DNA from: BRH-c54 sp036567945
GTDB lineage: Bacteria; Bacteroidota; Bacteroidia; Flavobacteriales_E; Vicingaceae
Direction: 5' to 3'
DNA: 24,987 bases
Assembly: GCA_036567945.1 (NCBI GenBank)
Contig: DATCTM010000045.1
Location: 1 to 24,987 of the forward strand
Numbering within the stretch: the first letter of the stretch is position 1; every line of letters begins with the position of its first letter. Below, one piece after another: positions 1 to 8,176 of the stretch. Made by a program: the position numbers and the translations under genes. A model generated the notes under the pieces. It saw only the letters and a program-made list of their open reading frames with translations. It searched no databases and was not told where the DNA came from.

Positions 1-63
1 ACGCATTTGAACTTTACTGATGATATGTTGGGAAAAACCATCGACATCTTAAAAAATCTTTAA
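1..63 (+). CDS. C-terminal end of an upstream gene (partial)
   Basis: The first 60 bases read as an open frame ending ...DDMLGKTIDILKNL and stop at TAA 61-63. Only about 20 residues are visible and I cannot identify the protein. It lies 11 bp before the DUF3109 gene on the same strand, so the two are probably co-transcribed. Confidence 0.55.
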   Translation, partial: THLNFTDDMLGKTIDILKNL

Positions 64-74
64 TTAATAAAAGA

Positions 75-650
75 ATGATCCAAGTCCAAGATACTATTGT
101 TTCCGAAGAAATTTTAGAAAGAAAATTTGTGTGTAACCTTAACGCATGTAAGGGTGCTTGCTGTGTACAAGGAGATGCCGGAGCACCGTTGGAATATGAA
201 GAGTTAGAGGAACTCGAAAATGTTTTTGAAGTAGTAAAACCTTATTTGTCAGAAAAATCAATAGCCGCTTTAGAAGAAGATTTATATACTGTTGATGCCG
301 ATGGTGATTATGTTACTCAATTGGTGAATGGAAAAGAGTGTGCTTTTGTCTTTTTTGACGAACAAAATATCACCAAATGCTCTATTGAGCAGGCTTACAT
401 AGATGGAAAAACATCATTTAAAAAACCAATTTCTTGCCATTTATTTCCGGTAAGGTTATCCAAAATTGCTGATTATACTGCAGTAAATTATGCCTATTGG
501 GATATTTGCGATGATGCTTGTAAGTTAGGAGAAGAACTGGGCGTAAAAACCTATCAATTTTTAAAAGAACCGCTTATCAGAAGGTTTGGAGAGGAGTGGT
601 TTAAAGAACTTACCCTAGTGGATGAAGCCTTGGAGAAAGAGAAAAAGTAA
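75..650 (+). CDS. DUF3109 family Cys-rich protein
   Basis: This 191-aa cytoplasmic protein has no signal peptide. It has nine cysteines in the visible pattern C20-x4-C25-x3-C29-C30, then C89, C102, C121 (in SCHLFP), C145 and C149. That arrangement, and the segment with KGACC near the N terminus, match the DUF3109 family of Bacteroidota, which is related to the YkgJ-type CxxxCC proteins thought to bind a metal or iron-sulfur cluster. The biochemical role is unknown. The ATG at 75 is the only start giving the full N terminus, and no Shine-Dalgarno precedes it, as usual in this phylum. Family assignment is confident; metal binding is an inference from the cysteines. Confidence 0.85.
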   Translation: MIQVQDTIVSEEILERKFVCNLNACKGACCVQGDAGAPLEYEELEELENVFEVVKPYLSEKSIAALEEDLYTVDADGDYVTQLVNGKECAFVFFDEQNITKCSIEQAYIDGKTSFKKPISCHLFPVRLSKIADYTAVNYAYWDICDDACKLGEELGVKTYQFLKEPLIRRFGEEWFKELTLVDEALEKEKK

Positions 651-696
651 ATAGGTCATTTCTTTTGGCTCGAAAATTTCTTTTATAAACAATCCT

Positions 697-704
697 TAAT
701 TTTG
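697..704 (+). promoter_or_regulatory. -7 box upstream of the OmpA-domain gene
   Basis: TAATTTTG fits the Bacteroidota -7 consensus TAnnTTTG. A convincing -33 TTTG at the usual distance is not visible (TTTC lies at 677-680). The implied transcription start is about 708-711, only a few bases before the ATG at 715. Confidence 0.5.
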
Positions 705-714
705 TAGATTGCTT

Positions 715-1914
715 ATGTTAAAGATTGATCACATAGTTATATTCGTATTGTTTTTTGTTTTTTTTAGCAATAGTCAAGCTCAATATGCTGATTGTTCTAA
801 AATGCTTCACCTTACAGACACTTTTTATGAAGCCAAAAACATTTCGGGATATGGAGACAATTTAGAGTTTGAAAGCAATGATTTATACGATTCATTAAAT
901 TTTGAAATTGAAAAAAATACCATTTGGTATTTAATATCCATTCCTTATGATGGAGAACTGTCATTTGATATTCAGTCTCTTGATGAAGGTAATGATTGGG
1001 ATTTTTTGTTGTTTGAACATAAAAATTTATTTTGTAAAAGAATTGAAGCGAAAAAGATTACTCCTATACGCAGTAACCTTTCCAGAAGTGCCAACACAGG
1101 AATTTCTAAATATGGAAACATGCCTTTTGTAGCTGCTGGAATTAACGATAATTACAGTAAATCGCTCTTAGTTAAAAAAGACGAACAATATGTGTTGGTG
1201 GTAAACAACTCTAAAAGAGCAGGAGGAAGTCACTCTTTAACTATTAATGTAGCAGGAGAAAAACCTGAGGTAAAAATTGAAGAGCCAATAGCGGAAACAA
1301 ATTTCCTTTCGTTGAGTATTGAAATAAAAGATAAAACAACTAATAAACCTGTTGCCGGTAATATTATTATTGATGGATTGAGAAAGAAATTGGTAGAAAA
1401 AAGTAATATTATGACGTATGCTGTTGATGTTCCTCAACGTAAATACAAACTTACAATTAGCACCAATTCTCCGGGCTATTTAATTTATTCTGAAGAAGTA
1501 ACCGTTACTTCAAACAGGACTACTTTTAGTCAAAACGTATTATTAGAGAAAATACAAAAAGGCAGAAAAGTAAACTTAAGAAACATTCAGTTTTACGGCA
1601 ACCAAGCTAAATTTCTACCTCAAGCTTCGGGCGATTTAAAAGCATTGCTAGCATTTATGGAAATCAATAAGAATGTAAAAATAGAAGTAGAAGGACATGT
1701 AAATGGTCCTAATCAAAGAAATACAAAAGATTATCAAACTCTTTCTGAAGATAGGGCAAAAGCGGTTAAAGAATATCTGATTGAAAATGGAATTGAAGCT
1801 ACTCGAATTGCCTCTATTGGCTATGGCAATACACAAATGTTGCATCCTAATCCTAAATCGGAAGTAGAAATGAGTGCCAACAGGAGAGTAGAAATTAAAA
1901 TTATAGAGAATTAA
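715..1914 (+). CDS. OmpA-domain envelope protein with signal peptide
   Basis: The protein is 399 aa from ATG 715; a TTG at 709 is also in frame, but the ATG gives a clean signal peptide (MLKIDHIVIFVLFF...SQAQ). The mature N-terminal part contains a beta-rich segment (IWYLISIPYDGELSF...DWDFLLFEH) resembling the PPC-type domains of secreted bacterial proteins. A middle segment (about residues 195-280) looks like a carboxypeptidase-regulatory/CNA-like beta domain. The C-terminal ~110 residues form an OmpA-like peptidoglycan-binding domain, with VEGHVNG, LSEDRAKAVKEYL and the terminal ANRRVEIKI signature. Such proteins sit in the outer membrane or periplasm and anchor it to peptidoglycan. The gene ends one base before tsaB, so the two are probably co-transcribed. 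The specific function is unknown. Confidence 0.85.
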   Translation: MLKIDHIVIFVLFFVFFSNSQAQYADCSKMLHLTDTFYEAKNISGYGDNLEFESNDLYDSLNFEIEKNTIWYLISIPYDGELSFDIQSLDEGNDWDFLLFEHKNLFCKRIEAKKITPIRSNLSRSANTGISKYGNMPFVAAGINDNYSKSLLVKKDEQYVLVVNNSKRAGGSHSLTINVAGEKPEVKIEEPIAETNFLSLSIEIKDKTTNKPVAGNIIIDGLRKKLVEKSNIMTYAVDVPQRKYKLTISTNSPGYLIYSEEVTVTSNRTTFSQNVLLEKIQKGRKVNLRNIQFYGNQAKFLPQASGDLKALLAFMEINKNVKIEVEGHVNGPNQRNTKDYQTLSEDRAKAVKEYLIENGIEATRIASIGYGNTQMLHPNPKSEVEMSANRRVEIKIIEN

Positions 1915-1915
1915 A

Positions 1916-2605
1916 ATGAGTATACTATTAGGAATAGAAACCGCTACAAAAGTTTGCTCTATAGCACTTTCTAAAGACAATGAGTTATTGGCTATTGAAG
2001 AGCTTGGAGGAGAATATAGTCATGCTGAAAATGTAACTAACTTTATAGAAAAAGTGGTTAAAAAGGCCAATATAAATTTTAATGATATTGATGCCATAGC
2101 GGTAAGTAAAGGACCTGGTTCTTATACCGGATTAAGAATTGGTGTTTCATCAGCAAAAGGACTGTGTTATGCGTTGAATAAGCCATTAATTGCAGTAGAC
2201 ACCTTACAGGCAATGGCATTGCGTATGGCAAAACAAACCACAGATAAAAATTTGCTTTTTTGTCCGATGATAGATGCCCGAAGAATGGAAGTTTACACTG
2301 CTATTTATGATGCTAACAATGAGTTAATAGAACCCATTTCAGCTAAAATAATTGATGAAAATTCTTTCAGTAAACTTTTAACTGACCAAAAAATAGTGTT
2401 TTTTGGTGATGGAGCAGAAAAATGTCAAACATTATTTGCGGAAAATAAAAATGCAATTTTTAATAAAAATGTATTGCCATCAGCCATAGAAATTAATGAA
2501 TTAGCGTCAAAGAAACTAATTAATAATCAGTTAGAAGATGTAGCTTATTTTGAACCGTTTTACTTGAAAGACTTTATAGCTACAACACCTAAAAAAATAA
2601 TTTGA
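1916..2605 (+). CDS. tsaB: tRNA t6A biosynthesis protein TsaB
   Basis: The 229-aa protein has the ASKHA-fold start MSILLGIETATKVCSIAL and the TsaB signature SKGPGSYTGLRIGVSSAKGL, followed by IAVDTLQAMA. TsaB is the scaffold partner of TsaD and TsaE. Together they transfer threonylcarbamoyl-AMP to A37 of ANN-decoding tRNAs in the cytoplasm. The length is normal for the family (about 220-235 aa). The ATG lies one base after the stop of the OmpA-domain gene, suggesting translational coupling, although the two genes share no evident function. Confidence 0.95.
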   Translation: MSILLGIETATKVCSIALSKDNELLAIEELGGEYSHAENVTNFIEKVVKKANINFNDIDAIAVSKGPGSYTGLRIGVSSAKGLCYALNKPLIAVDTLQAMALRMAKQTTDKNLLFCPMIDARRMEVYTAIYDANNELIEPISAKIIDENSFSKLLTDQKIVFFGDGAEKCQTLFAENKNAIFNKNVLPSAIEINELASKKLINNQLEDVAYFEPFYLKDFIATTPKKII

Positions 2606-2663
2606 AAACACTTGCCAGCCAAACAATAAGTGCTTAAAATTGTAAGCCGATAAAAAATCGAAA

Positions 2664-3191
2664 ATGATTCGTGAAAAACTAGATAAAGCCATAAGAGAAG
2701 TTCCCGATTTTCCTAAGCCGGGAATCTTGTTTAAAGACATTACACCTATATTCTTAGATCAACAACTTTGTTCCGAAATTGTTGATGAATTAGCTAAACA
2801 ATCTGAAAAAATGAATTTGAATGCCATAGTTGGTATTGAAAGTAGAGGTTTTTTCTTCGGAATTTTATTGGCTAACAAGTTAAATATTCCATTTATTCCT
2901 ATTAGAAAAAGAGGTAAATTACCTTACAAAACAGTTTCTTATGAATATGAGTTAGAATATGGAACAGCTGCAATGGAAATGCATCAGGATGTGGTAAAAA
3001 AAGATTGGAATGTGTTGATTCATGATGATTTGTTGGCTACAGGAGGTACAGCAGCAGCTGCAGCAGAATTAATACAAATGCAACATGCCAACGTATCCGG
3101 CTTCTCTTTTGTAGTGGAATTGGAATTTTTAAAAGGAAGTGAAAAATTAAAAAAATATACAAACAATATTATCAACTTAATTTCATTCTAG
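2664..3191 (+). CDS. apt: adenine phosphoribosyltransferase
   Basis: The 175-aa protein has the APRT N terminus (IREVPDFPKPGILFKDITPIF), the substrate-loop region IVGIESRGFFFG, and the PRPP-binding motif VLIHDDLLATGGTA at about residues 117-130. It converts adenine plus PRPP to AMP, recycling adenine in the cytoplasm. The length is typical and the ending (...KKYTNNIINLISF) matches the family. The 58-bp gap after tsaB holds a small hairpin (GCTTA/TAAGC, 2632-2647) but no clear promoter, so it may be read from upstream. Confidence 0.97.
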   Translation: MIREKLDKAIREVPDFPKPGILFKDITPIFLDQQLCSEIVDELAKQSEKMNLNAIVGIESRGFFFGILLANKLNIPFIPIRKRGKLPYKTVSYEYELEYGTAAMEMHQDVVKKDWNVLIHDDLLATGGTAAAAAELIQMQHANVSGFSFVVELEFLKGSEKLKKYTNNIINLISF

Positions 3192-3222
3192 AAATAAAGA
3201 AGGTAACTTAACTTATTACAAT

Positions 3223-4362
3223 ATGAATTTTGAATATACAGAAAATCAGCGAATGATTGCTGACATGATTAGAGATTTCGCAGAAAAAGAAATTCGTCCA
3301 AAGATGATGGAATGGGATGAGACTCAAGAGTTTCCTGTAGAAGTATTTAAAAAACTCGGAGAGTTAGGCTTAATGGGAGCAGTTGTTCCACAAGAATATG
3401 GTGGTTCGGGAATGAGTTATAGTGAATATGTTGTGGTAGTTTCTGAAATTGCAAAAGTTTGCGGCTCTATTGGGCTTTCAGTTGCTGCACATAATTCTCT
3501 TTGTACCAACCATATTTATATGTTTGCCAATGAAGAGCAAAGAAAAAGATGGTTACCTAAATTAACAACTGCCGAATGGATTGGAGCTTGGGGATTAACA
3601 GAACATAATACAGGTTCTGATGCAGGAGGAATGAATACTACCGCTAAACAAGATGGTGATTATTGGGTACTAAATGGTGCTAAAAACTTTATTACTCACG
3701 CTATTTCTGGAGATATTGCAGTAGTAATTGCTAGGACTGGTGAAAAAGGTGATTCAAGAGGGATGACTGCTTTTGTTATTGAAAAAGGAACTCCGGGTTT
3801 TTCATCAGGAAAAAAAGAAAATAAATTAGGAATGAGAGCTTCTGAAACTGCTGAATTAATATTTGCAGATTGTAGGGTGCATAAAGATAATGTGTTGGGA
3901 AATGTTGGAGAAGGATTTATTCAGGCAATGAAGGTTTTAGATGGTGGAAGAATTTCTATTGCATCGTTAGGATTAGGTATTGCCAAAGGTGCTTATGAAG
4001 CTGCTTTAGCTTATTCTAAAGAGAGAGAACAGTTTAATCAACCAATTTCTCAATTTCAGGCAATTGCTTTTAAGTTAGCAGACATGGCAACTGATATTGA
4101 AGCGTCAGAATTGTTAATTTATGAAGCAGCAGACCTTAAAGATAAAGGATTGCCTGTTACTAAAGTATCTGCAATGGCTAAATATTATTCTTCTGAGGTT
4201 GCTGTTAGAGTTTCTACAGACGCAGTACAAATTTTTGGAGGTTATGGATATACCAAAGATTTTCCTGCAGAGAAGTTTTATAGAGACGCTAAACTTTGTA
4301 CTATTGGTGAAGGGACATCAGAAATTCAAAAATTAGTTATATCAAGAGAAATATTAAAATAA
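3223..4362 (+). CDS. acyl-CoA dehydrogenase (short-chain/butyryl type)
   Basis: The 379-aa FAD enzyme has the three ACAD regions in order. The N-terminal helical domain begins MNFEYTENQRMIADMIRDF. The central beta domain carries WGLTEHNTGSDAGGM and LNGAKNFITHA. The C-terminal helical domain carries AYSKEREQFNQPISQFQAI and GYGYTKDFPAEKFYRDAK. The catalytic base is probably Glu363 in GEGTSEIQ, the position used by short- and medium-chain enzymes. It would catalyse alpha-beta dehydrogenation of acyl-CoA in beta-oxidation or amino-acid catabolism. Exact chain length cannot be read from sequence. It follows apt by 31 bp. Confidence 0.95.
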   Translation: MNFEYTENQRMIADMIRDFAEKEIRPKMMEWDETQEFPVEVFKKLGELGLMGAVVPQEYGGSGMSYSEYVVVVSEIAKVCGSIGLSVAAHNSLCTNHIYMFANEEQRKRWLPKLTTAEWIGAWGLTEHNTGSDAGGMNTTAKQDGDYWVLNGAKNFITHAISGDIAVVIARTGEKGDSRGMTAFVIEKGTPGFSSGKKENKLGMRASETAELIFADCRVHKDNVLGNVGEGFIQAMKVLDGGRISIASLGLGIAKGAYEAALAYSKEREQFNQPISQFQAIAFKLADMATDIEASELLIYEAADLKDKGLPVTKVSAMAKYYSSEVAVRVSTDAVQIFGGYGYTKDFPAEKFYRDAKLCTIGEGTSEIQKLVISREILK

Positions 4363-4367
4363 AAAAC

Positions 4368-4397
4368 TTGCAGATTATAATTTTATCTTTAAATTTG
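4368..4397 (+). promoter_or_regulatory. rpsU promoter, full Bacteroidota consensus
   Basis: TTG at 4368-4370, a 19-bp spacer, then TAAATTTG at 4390-4397, which matches the sigma-ABfr-type consensus TTG-N19-TAnnTTTG. The box continues as TAAATTTGCAGCCC, a 14-base string also found in the rpsP promoter. The implied start is near 4401, giving a leader of about 30 nt. Confidence 0.8.
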
Positions 4398-4431
4398 CAG
4401 CCCTTTTAATAATTTTAAAAACACAATAGGA

Positions 4432-4623
4432 ATGATAATTATACCGATTAAAGATGGTGAAAACATCGAAAGAGCTTTAAAGAAGTACAAGAAAAAGTAC
4501 GAAAGAACTGGGACTATTAAAGAATTGAGAAATAGAAAACAGTACGATAAGCCTTCTGTAATTAACAGAGCACAGAAAATTAAAGCTATCTATGTTGAGA
4601 AATTAAGAAAAGCTGAAGAGTAA
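4432..4623 (+). CDS. rpsU: 30S ribosomal protein bS21
   Basis: This is a 63-aa, highly basic protein (MIIIPIKDGENIERALKKYKKK...), a normal-length bS21. It binds the 30S platform near the 3' end of 16S rRNA; in Bacteroidota it is part of the pocket that sequesters the anti-Shine-Dalgarno. The only purine-rich element before the ATG is AGGA at 4428-4431. It touches the start codon, so it is too close to act as a normally spaced Shine-Dalgarno. The gene has its own promoter and is followed by a strong terminator, so it is probably monocistronic. Confidence 0.97.
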   Translation: MIIIPIKDGENIERALKKYKKKYERTGTIKELRNRKQYDKPSVINRAQKIKAIYVEKLRKAEE

Positions 4624-4661
4624 TTAAGTTTATTCTTTTCTTTTTTAAGAAATATTTTTAT

Positions 4662-4693
4662 AGCCTACGTTTGAAAAAACATAGGCTTTTTTT
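4662..4693 (+). terminator. rho-independent terminator after rpsU
   Basis: Arms AGCCTACGTT (4662-4671) and AACATAGGCT (4678-4687) pair with one mismatch around a 6-nt loop (TGAAAA). A run of seven T residues follows (4687-4693). Confidence 0.9.
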
Positions 4694-4704
4694 ATTTTAG
4701 CTAT

Positions 4705-5718
4705 ATGGCATCAAAAATTGTAAAAAAAATACTCGATTTAAAAGTGGTGAAGCAACTTATTGCTTGGTCGAAAAAAATTGTTTTACCTGGTTTTGATGGG
4801 ATCCCACTGTTTGAAGTATTAACTTTTCTATTTAAAGGTATGCAAGAAAGCTCTTTAACTACAAGAGCTGCAGCGTTGGCTTTTCGTTTTTTCTTGGCTA
4901 TTTTTCCTGCATTAATTTTTTTACTTTCCTTATTACCTTATATTCCTATTGATGATTTTTATAATAACTTATTGGTTCTTTTAGAAGGATTATTACCAGA
5001 TGATGCATTTGAAATGACTAGAAGCACGATGGACGATTTGGTGCATAAAAGACATGATACTTTGCTTTCATTAGGATTTATTTTTGCACTATACTTTGCA
5101 AGCGATGGCGTTAATTCTATGATTGAAGAGTTTAATCATTCTTATCATTCACTACAGAAAAAAATAGGTTTTATAAGGCAACGATTAACCTCTTTTTTAA
5201 TATTAGGCATCCTAACTGTATTAATGGTGTTGGCTATTTTTTTAATGGTTTTCTATAAAGTAATTATTAATTATTTAATCACTCAAGAGTGGCTTCCAGC
5301 TGATATTTCTTTAGGGTCGCTTGCCGTAATTAAAATGCTTACCTTACTTATTTTGTTCTTTACAGGCATATCTTCCATTTATTATTTTGGTAACTTAAAA
5401 GGTGGTAAATTTAGGTTTATGTCGGCAGGTTCTACATTAGCGACAGGCTTAGCAATACTGATTTCTGCAGGTTTTGGATTTTACGTAAACAACTTTGCTA
5501 ATTATAATAAAGTGTATGGTTCTATAGGTACATTAATTGTAGTTTTATTGTGGATTTATTTTAATTCCTTAGTTTTGTTAATTGGTTATGAGTTAAATGC
5601 AAGTATTGCTCATGCCAAAGCAGATAAAAAAATAACCAGCGAAGAAGATTTAGAAGATATAAACTTAGAGATTAGAGATAAAAATAAACCTGAAGAAGGA
5701 GATTTACCAACTTCATAA
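4705..5718 (+). CDS. YihY/BrkB-family inner-membrane protein
   Basis: The 337-aa polytopic membrane protein has about six hydrophobic segments at roughly residues 57-80, 119-140, 163-190, 205-228, 239-262 and 272-298. It shows family-typical stretches SLTTRAAALAFRFFLAIFPAL, VYGSIGTLIVVLLWIYF and IGYELNAS. Its charged N- and C-terminal tails are probably cytoplasmic. The family was once annotated as ribonuclease BN; that is now considered wrong, and transport or envelope roles are proposed without proof. The ATG at 4705 lies just after the rpsU terminator. It is followed 10 bp later by a secreted CHI-like protein, suggesting a two-gene unit. Confidence 0.92.
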   Translation: MASKIVKKILDLKVVKQLIAWSKKIVLPGFDGIPLFEVLTFLFKGMQESSLTTRAAALAFRFFLAIFPALIFLLSLLPYIPIDDFYNNLLVLLEGLLPDDAFEMTRSTMDDLVHKRHDTLLSLGFIFALYFASDGVNSMIEEFNHSYHSLQKKIGFIRQRLTSFLILGILTVLMVLAIFLMVFYKVIINYLITQEWLPADISLGSLAVIKMLTLLILFFTGISSIYYFGNLKGGKFRFMSAGSTLATGLAILISAGFGFYVNNFANYNKVYGSIGTLIVVLLWIYFNSLVLLIGYELNASIAHAKADKKITSEEDLEDINLEIRDKNKPEEGDLPTS

Positions 5719-5728
5719 ACTAAAAGCT

Positions 5729-6295
5729 ATGAAAAATTCAAAATTATTGTTACTTGTTTTACTGATTTTAACAACAACTATAACTCAAGCTCAAATTACT
5801 ATTGGCGATGTTACCATGCCTAAAAAAGTAAAAGTTGGCGAAACAGAATTAGAGCTTAATGGAGCAGGTGCCAGAGTAAAGTTATTTATGGATATGTATG
5901 TGGCAGGGTTATATATTAAAACCAAATCTACTGATGCTAAAAAAATTGTTGAAGCCAATGAACATATTGCTATAAAATTGCAAATTGTTTCTTCATTAAT
6001 TACAAGTGATAAAATGATAAGTGCCGTTAATGAAGGCTTTAAAAATTCTACGAATGGAAAAACTGCTCCCATCCAAAAAGAGATAGATCAGTTTATTGGA
6101 GCGTTTAAAGATGAAATAAAAAAAGGTGATGTGTTTGATATTTTTTATGTTCCTAATAAAGCAACTCTAGTTGTTAAAAATGGCAAATTAATGGCAAAAA
6201 TTGAAGGGCTTGATTTTAAAAAAGCATTATTTGGCATTTGGCTTTCTGATGTGCCTGCCGATAAAAACTTGAAAAAAGCACTTTTAGGAGAGTAA
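5729..6295 (+). CDS. secreted chalcone-isomerase-like domain protein
   Basis: The 188-aa protein has a signal peptide (MKNSKLLLLVLLILTTTITQAQ) and a mature region matching the bacterial chalcone-isomerase-like fold: GDVTMPKKVKVGETELELNGAGAR, KLFMDMYVAGLYI, then a C-terminal IEGLDFKKALFGIWLSD. Bacterial members are periplasmic. They lack the plant flavonoid context and have no firmly assigned reaction; fatty-acid binding is a possibility by analogy to plant homologues. It sits 10 bp after the YihY gene. Its stop is only 3 bp from the stop of the convergent GIN-domain gene, leaving no room for a terminator between them. Confidence 0.88.
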   Translation: MKNSKLLLLVLLILTTTITQAQITIGDVTMPKKVKVGETELELNGAGARVKLFMDMYVAGLYIKTKSTDAKKIVEANEHIAIKLQIVSSLITSDKMISAVNEGFKNSTNGKTAPIQKEIDQFIGAFKDEIKKGDVFDIFYVPNKATLVVKNGKLMAKIEGLDFKKALFGIWLSDVPADKNLKKALLGE

Positions 6296-6298
6296 ACC

Positions 6299-7042
6299 TT
6301 ATTTCTTAATTAGTTTTCCTCTTCCGGTGTATTGACTAATAGTAATGCTTGGATTGCTATAATATTCAATGTTTCCTAATGAAGTTAATTCTACAAGTAA
6401 ATTATTAGTTGATGTCAGAATTACATCTCCTGTTCCATCATGGTTGACATGGGCATTCTCACTAATTAAGTTTTTGCAAGTTAACCAACCTGACCCTCCT
6501 GAAAATAAATAAGTAAACTTAGCTTTTCCATTTAAAGTGAAATCTGCAGGACCGGTGTGTTGTAAAATATTTATTTTTTGAGCATCTATTGTAAGATTAA
6601 TGCTTCCTGTTCCGTTGCGTGTTTCAAAAGTAAACTCGTTTAATTTTAATTCTCCCAAACTACTAACATTTCCAAAGCCTGTATAATTGATGTACTTTAT
6701 ATTAGGTAAGGTTAGGTAAACTGTAATTTCTTCTTTGTAGCTTCTTAAAAAATTACACTTGTTATCGTTTTTCAATTCTAATTCCGTTCCTTTTTGCCTA
6801 GCTCTAACATATTTTAATAAGTTTTCTCCACCTTCAATAGTAAGTGAAGCAATACTATCCTGACGGAGCACCAAATTCAATTTATCTTTTAAAATAATAT
6901 GGGTAATATCATTGCCAATAATTCTTGTCTCTATAATTTGTTTTCCGGTAGATTTAATACAAGCATTTTCTTTTACACAAGCATTTAGCACAATCATAAT
7001 AATTGCAAAAAAGAAAATTCTATATTTTAAAACAAGTTGCAT
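6299..7042 (-). CDS. DUF2807 (head GIN) lipoprotein
   Basis: The 247-aa protein has a lipoprotein signal (IIMIVLNAC, lipobox LNAC). It is followed by a repetitive beta-rich body typical of the GIN/DUF2807 family, which is annotated as a putative auto-transporter adhesin fold: short strands with G-T-G/G-F-G turns such as YTGFGNVSSLG, RNGTGSINLT, HTGPADFTLNG and HDGTGDVILTS. It is likely anchored to the outer membrane, and its function is unknown. The ATG directly abuts the stop of the PagL-like gene (TAAATG), so translation is probably coupled. The pair may therefore form an envelope or lipid A-associated unit. Confidence 0.85.
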   Translation of the reverse strand: MQLVLKYRIFFFAIIMIVLNACVKENACIKSTGKQIIETRIIGNDITHIILKDKLNLVLRQDSIASLTIEGGENLLKYVRARQKGTELELKNDNKCNFLRSYKEEITVYLTLPNIKYINYTGFGNVSSLGELKLNEFTFETRNGTGSINLTIDAQKINILQHTGPADFTLNGKAKFTYLFSGGSGWLTCKNLISENAHVNHDGTGDVILTSTNNLLVELTSLGNIEYYSNPSITISQYTGRGKLIKK

Positions 7043-8128
7043 TTATTTTATTCTAAATCCCAGACCTACTTCAATGAAATCAGCTACCGCCCAATGACTT
7101 TTTAATCCTAAATTAAAAAATAAGTTGTCGTTTATTTTATATCTAGAGTTTATTCTATGATAAAAATAACCATCCTTTTTATAACTTGGTAAAATATATC
7201 CACCCATGTGTAAAGAAAGCATTATATTTCCTATGTTTATTCCGTACATCGCTCCAAGTCCCGTTCTTAAATTATCAGTTTTTGATGCCTCTATATTGTC
7301 ATTGTATTCAATTAAAGCTTCTATTGATTTGTTGTAAAAAATATCGGCACTAAAACCAAAAGAGGTTTTGTTATTAATTGGTTTTACCATGTTGTAAGCA
7401 ATATTTGCGATGTAATACTTAGGACCTTCCACAGGAGGGATTTCTTTTAACCCGGTATTGGCAACTATAAAATGTTCCCATGTTTTTTCTTTGTTAGGAA
7501 GGGTAGTTGTTTGGGTTTCTTTATCCTTACCGAAACTATAAGAAACACCCGTATTCAATGAAAAGACGTTAAAACCTAAGTTTGGACGTACAAAAGAACC
7601 ATTAGAAAAATGGACTAAAGAAATACCCGCAGAAAAAGCGATATGTTTAGAGGCCTGAATTTTCCATAAAGAATTTACATTTATGAGTGCATTAAACCTA
7701 GAACCTATGGCTATGTTTTTATAATTGTCTGCACGGTCAAAAGGTTTTTCTACATAACCGAAACCATATCCAAAACGAAGTTCCCATCTAATTTTTTGTT
7801 TGCTCAACGGGAATTGAATATAAGGAAATATGCCAAAAGAACTACCTAACTCATCATCATTCCCTAAATTTATATACATAGCCGAGATACCAGTCTTTGG
7901 ATAATTAAAGAGTTGCTGCCATGCTTTATTTCCAGTGGTGTTTTTATAAAAAGAAACTTCATAAATAAAAGAATGCCCTTCAATAATTTCGGTTACTATT
8001 GGGCGATGAGGTAATATAGAACCATAATGAACAGTTTCTTCAATTCCAAATTCAGGAACGCTTTGTTGAGAAAATGATGTTTGCCAACTAAGGAAAAGAC
8101 ATAAAAATAGTCGATATTTGAAAATCAT
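7043..8128 (-). CDS. PagL-like outer-membrane lipid A 3-O-deacylase (acyloxyacyl hydrolase family)
   Basis: I chose the ATG at 8128 (361 aa) because it begins a good signal peptide (MIFKYRLFLCLFLSWQTSFSQ). An ATG further upstream at 8185 would overlap mazG and put an extra hydrophobic segment in front. The mature protein is rich in amphipathic strands, as expected of an outer-membrane beta barrel. It carries the HFSNGSF motif (His173 and Ser175), corresponding to the catalytic His/Ser of PagL, which removes the 3-position acyl chain of lipid A. The Glu that follows 14 residues after His in Pseudomonas PagL is Asn here, so activity is uncertain. It is stop-to-start coupled with the downstream GIN lipoprotein. 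Confidence 0.8.
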   Translation of the reverse strand: MIFKYRLFLCLFLSWQTSFSQQSVPEFGIEETVHYGSILPHRPIVTEIIEGHSFIYEVSFYKNTTGNKAWQQLFNYPKTGISAMYINLGNDDELGSSFGIFPYIQFPLSKQKIRWELRFGYGFGYVEKPFDRADNYKNIAIGSRFNALINVNSLWKIQASKHIAFSAGISLVHFSNGSFVRPNLGFNVFSLNTGVSYSFGKDKETQTTTLPNKEKTWEHFIVANTGLKEIPPVEGPKYYIANIAYNMVKPINNKTSFGFSADIFYNKSIEALIEYNDNIEASKTDNLRTGLGAMYGINIGNIMLSLHMGGYILPSYKKDGYFYHRINSRYKINDNLFFNLGLKSHWAVADFIEVGLGFRIK

Positions 8129-8141
8129 TTTTACCACCAAA

Positions 8142-8149
8142 CAAAAATA
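8142..8149 (-). promoter_or_regulatory. -7 box for the PagL-like gene
   Basis: On the minus strand this reads TATTTTTG, matching TAnnTTTG, 13 bp before the ATG at 8128. I see no -33 TTG at the expected distance. It supports the shorter start, because the longer frame would begin upstream of the promoter. Confidence 0.4.
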
Positions 8150-8176
8150 GAAGATAAAACCGAAATACCATTTTTT

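Noticed and set aside
1648..1980. Minus-strand 110-aa frame across the OmpA-domain and tsaB junction
   Set aside because: The translation is Phe/Ile/Asn-rich noise typical of antisense in AT-rich DNA, and both covered genes are well supported.
4428..4431. AGGA before rpsU as a Shine-Dalgarno
   Set aside because: It directly touches the ATG, too close to pair with 16S rRNA in the normal way.
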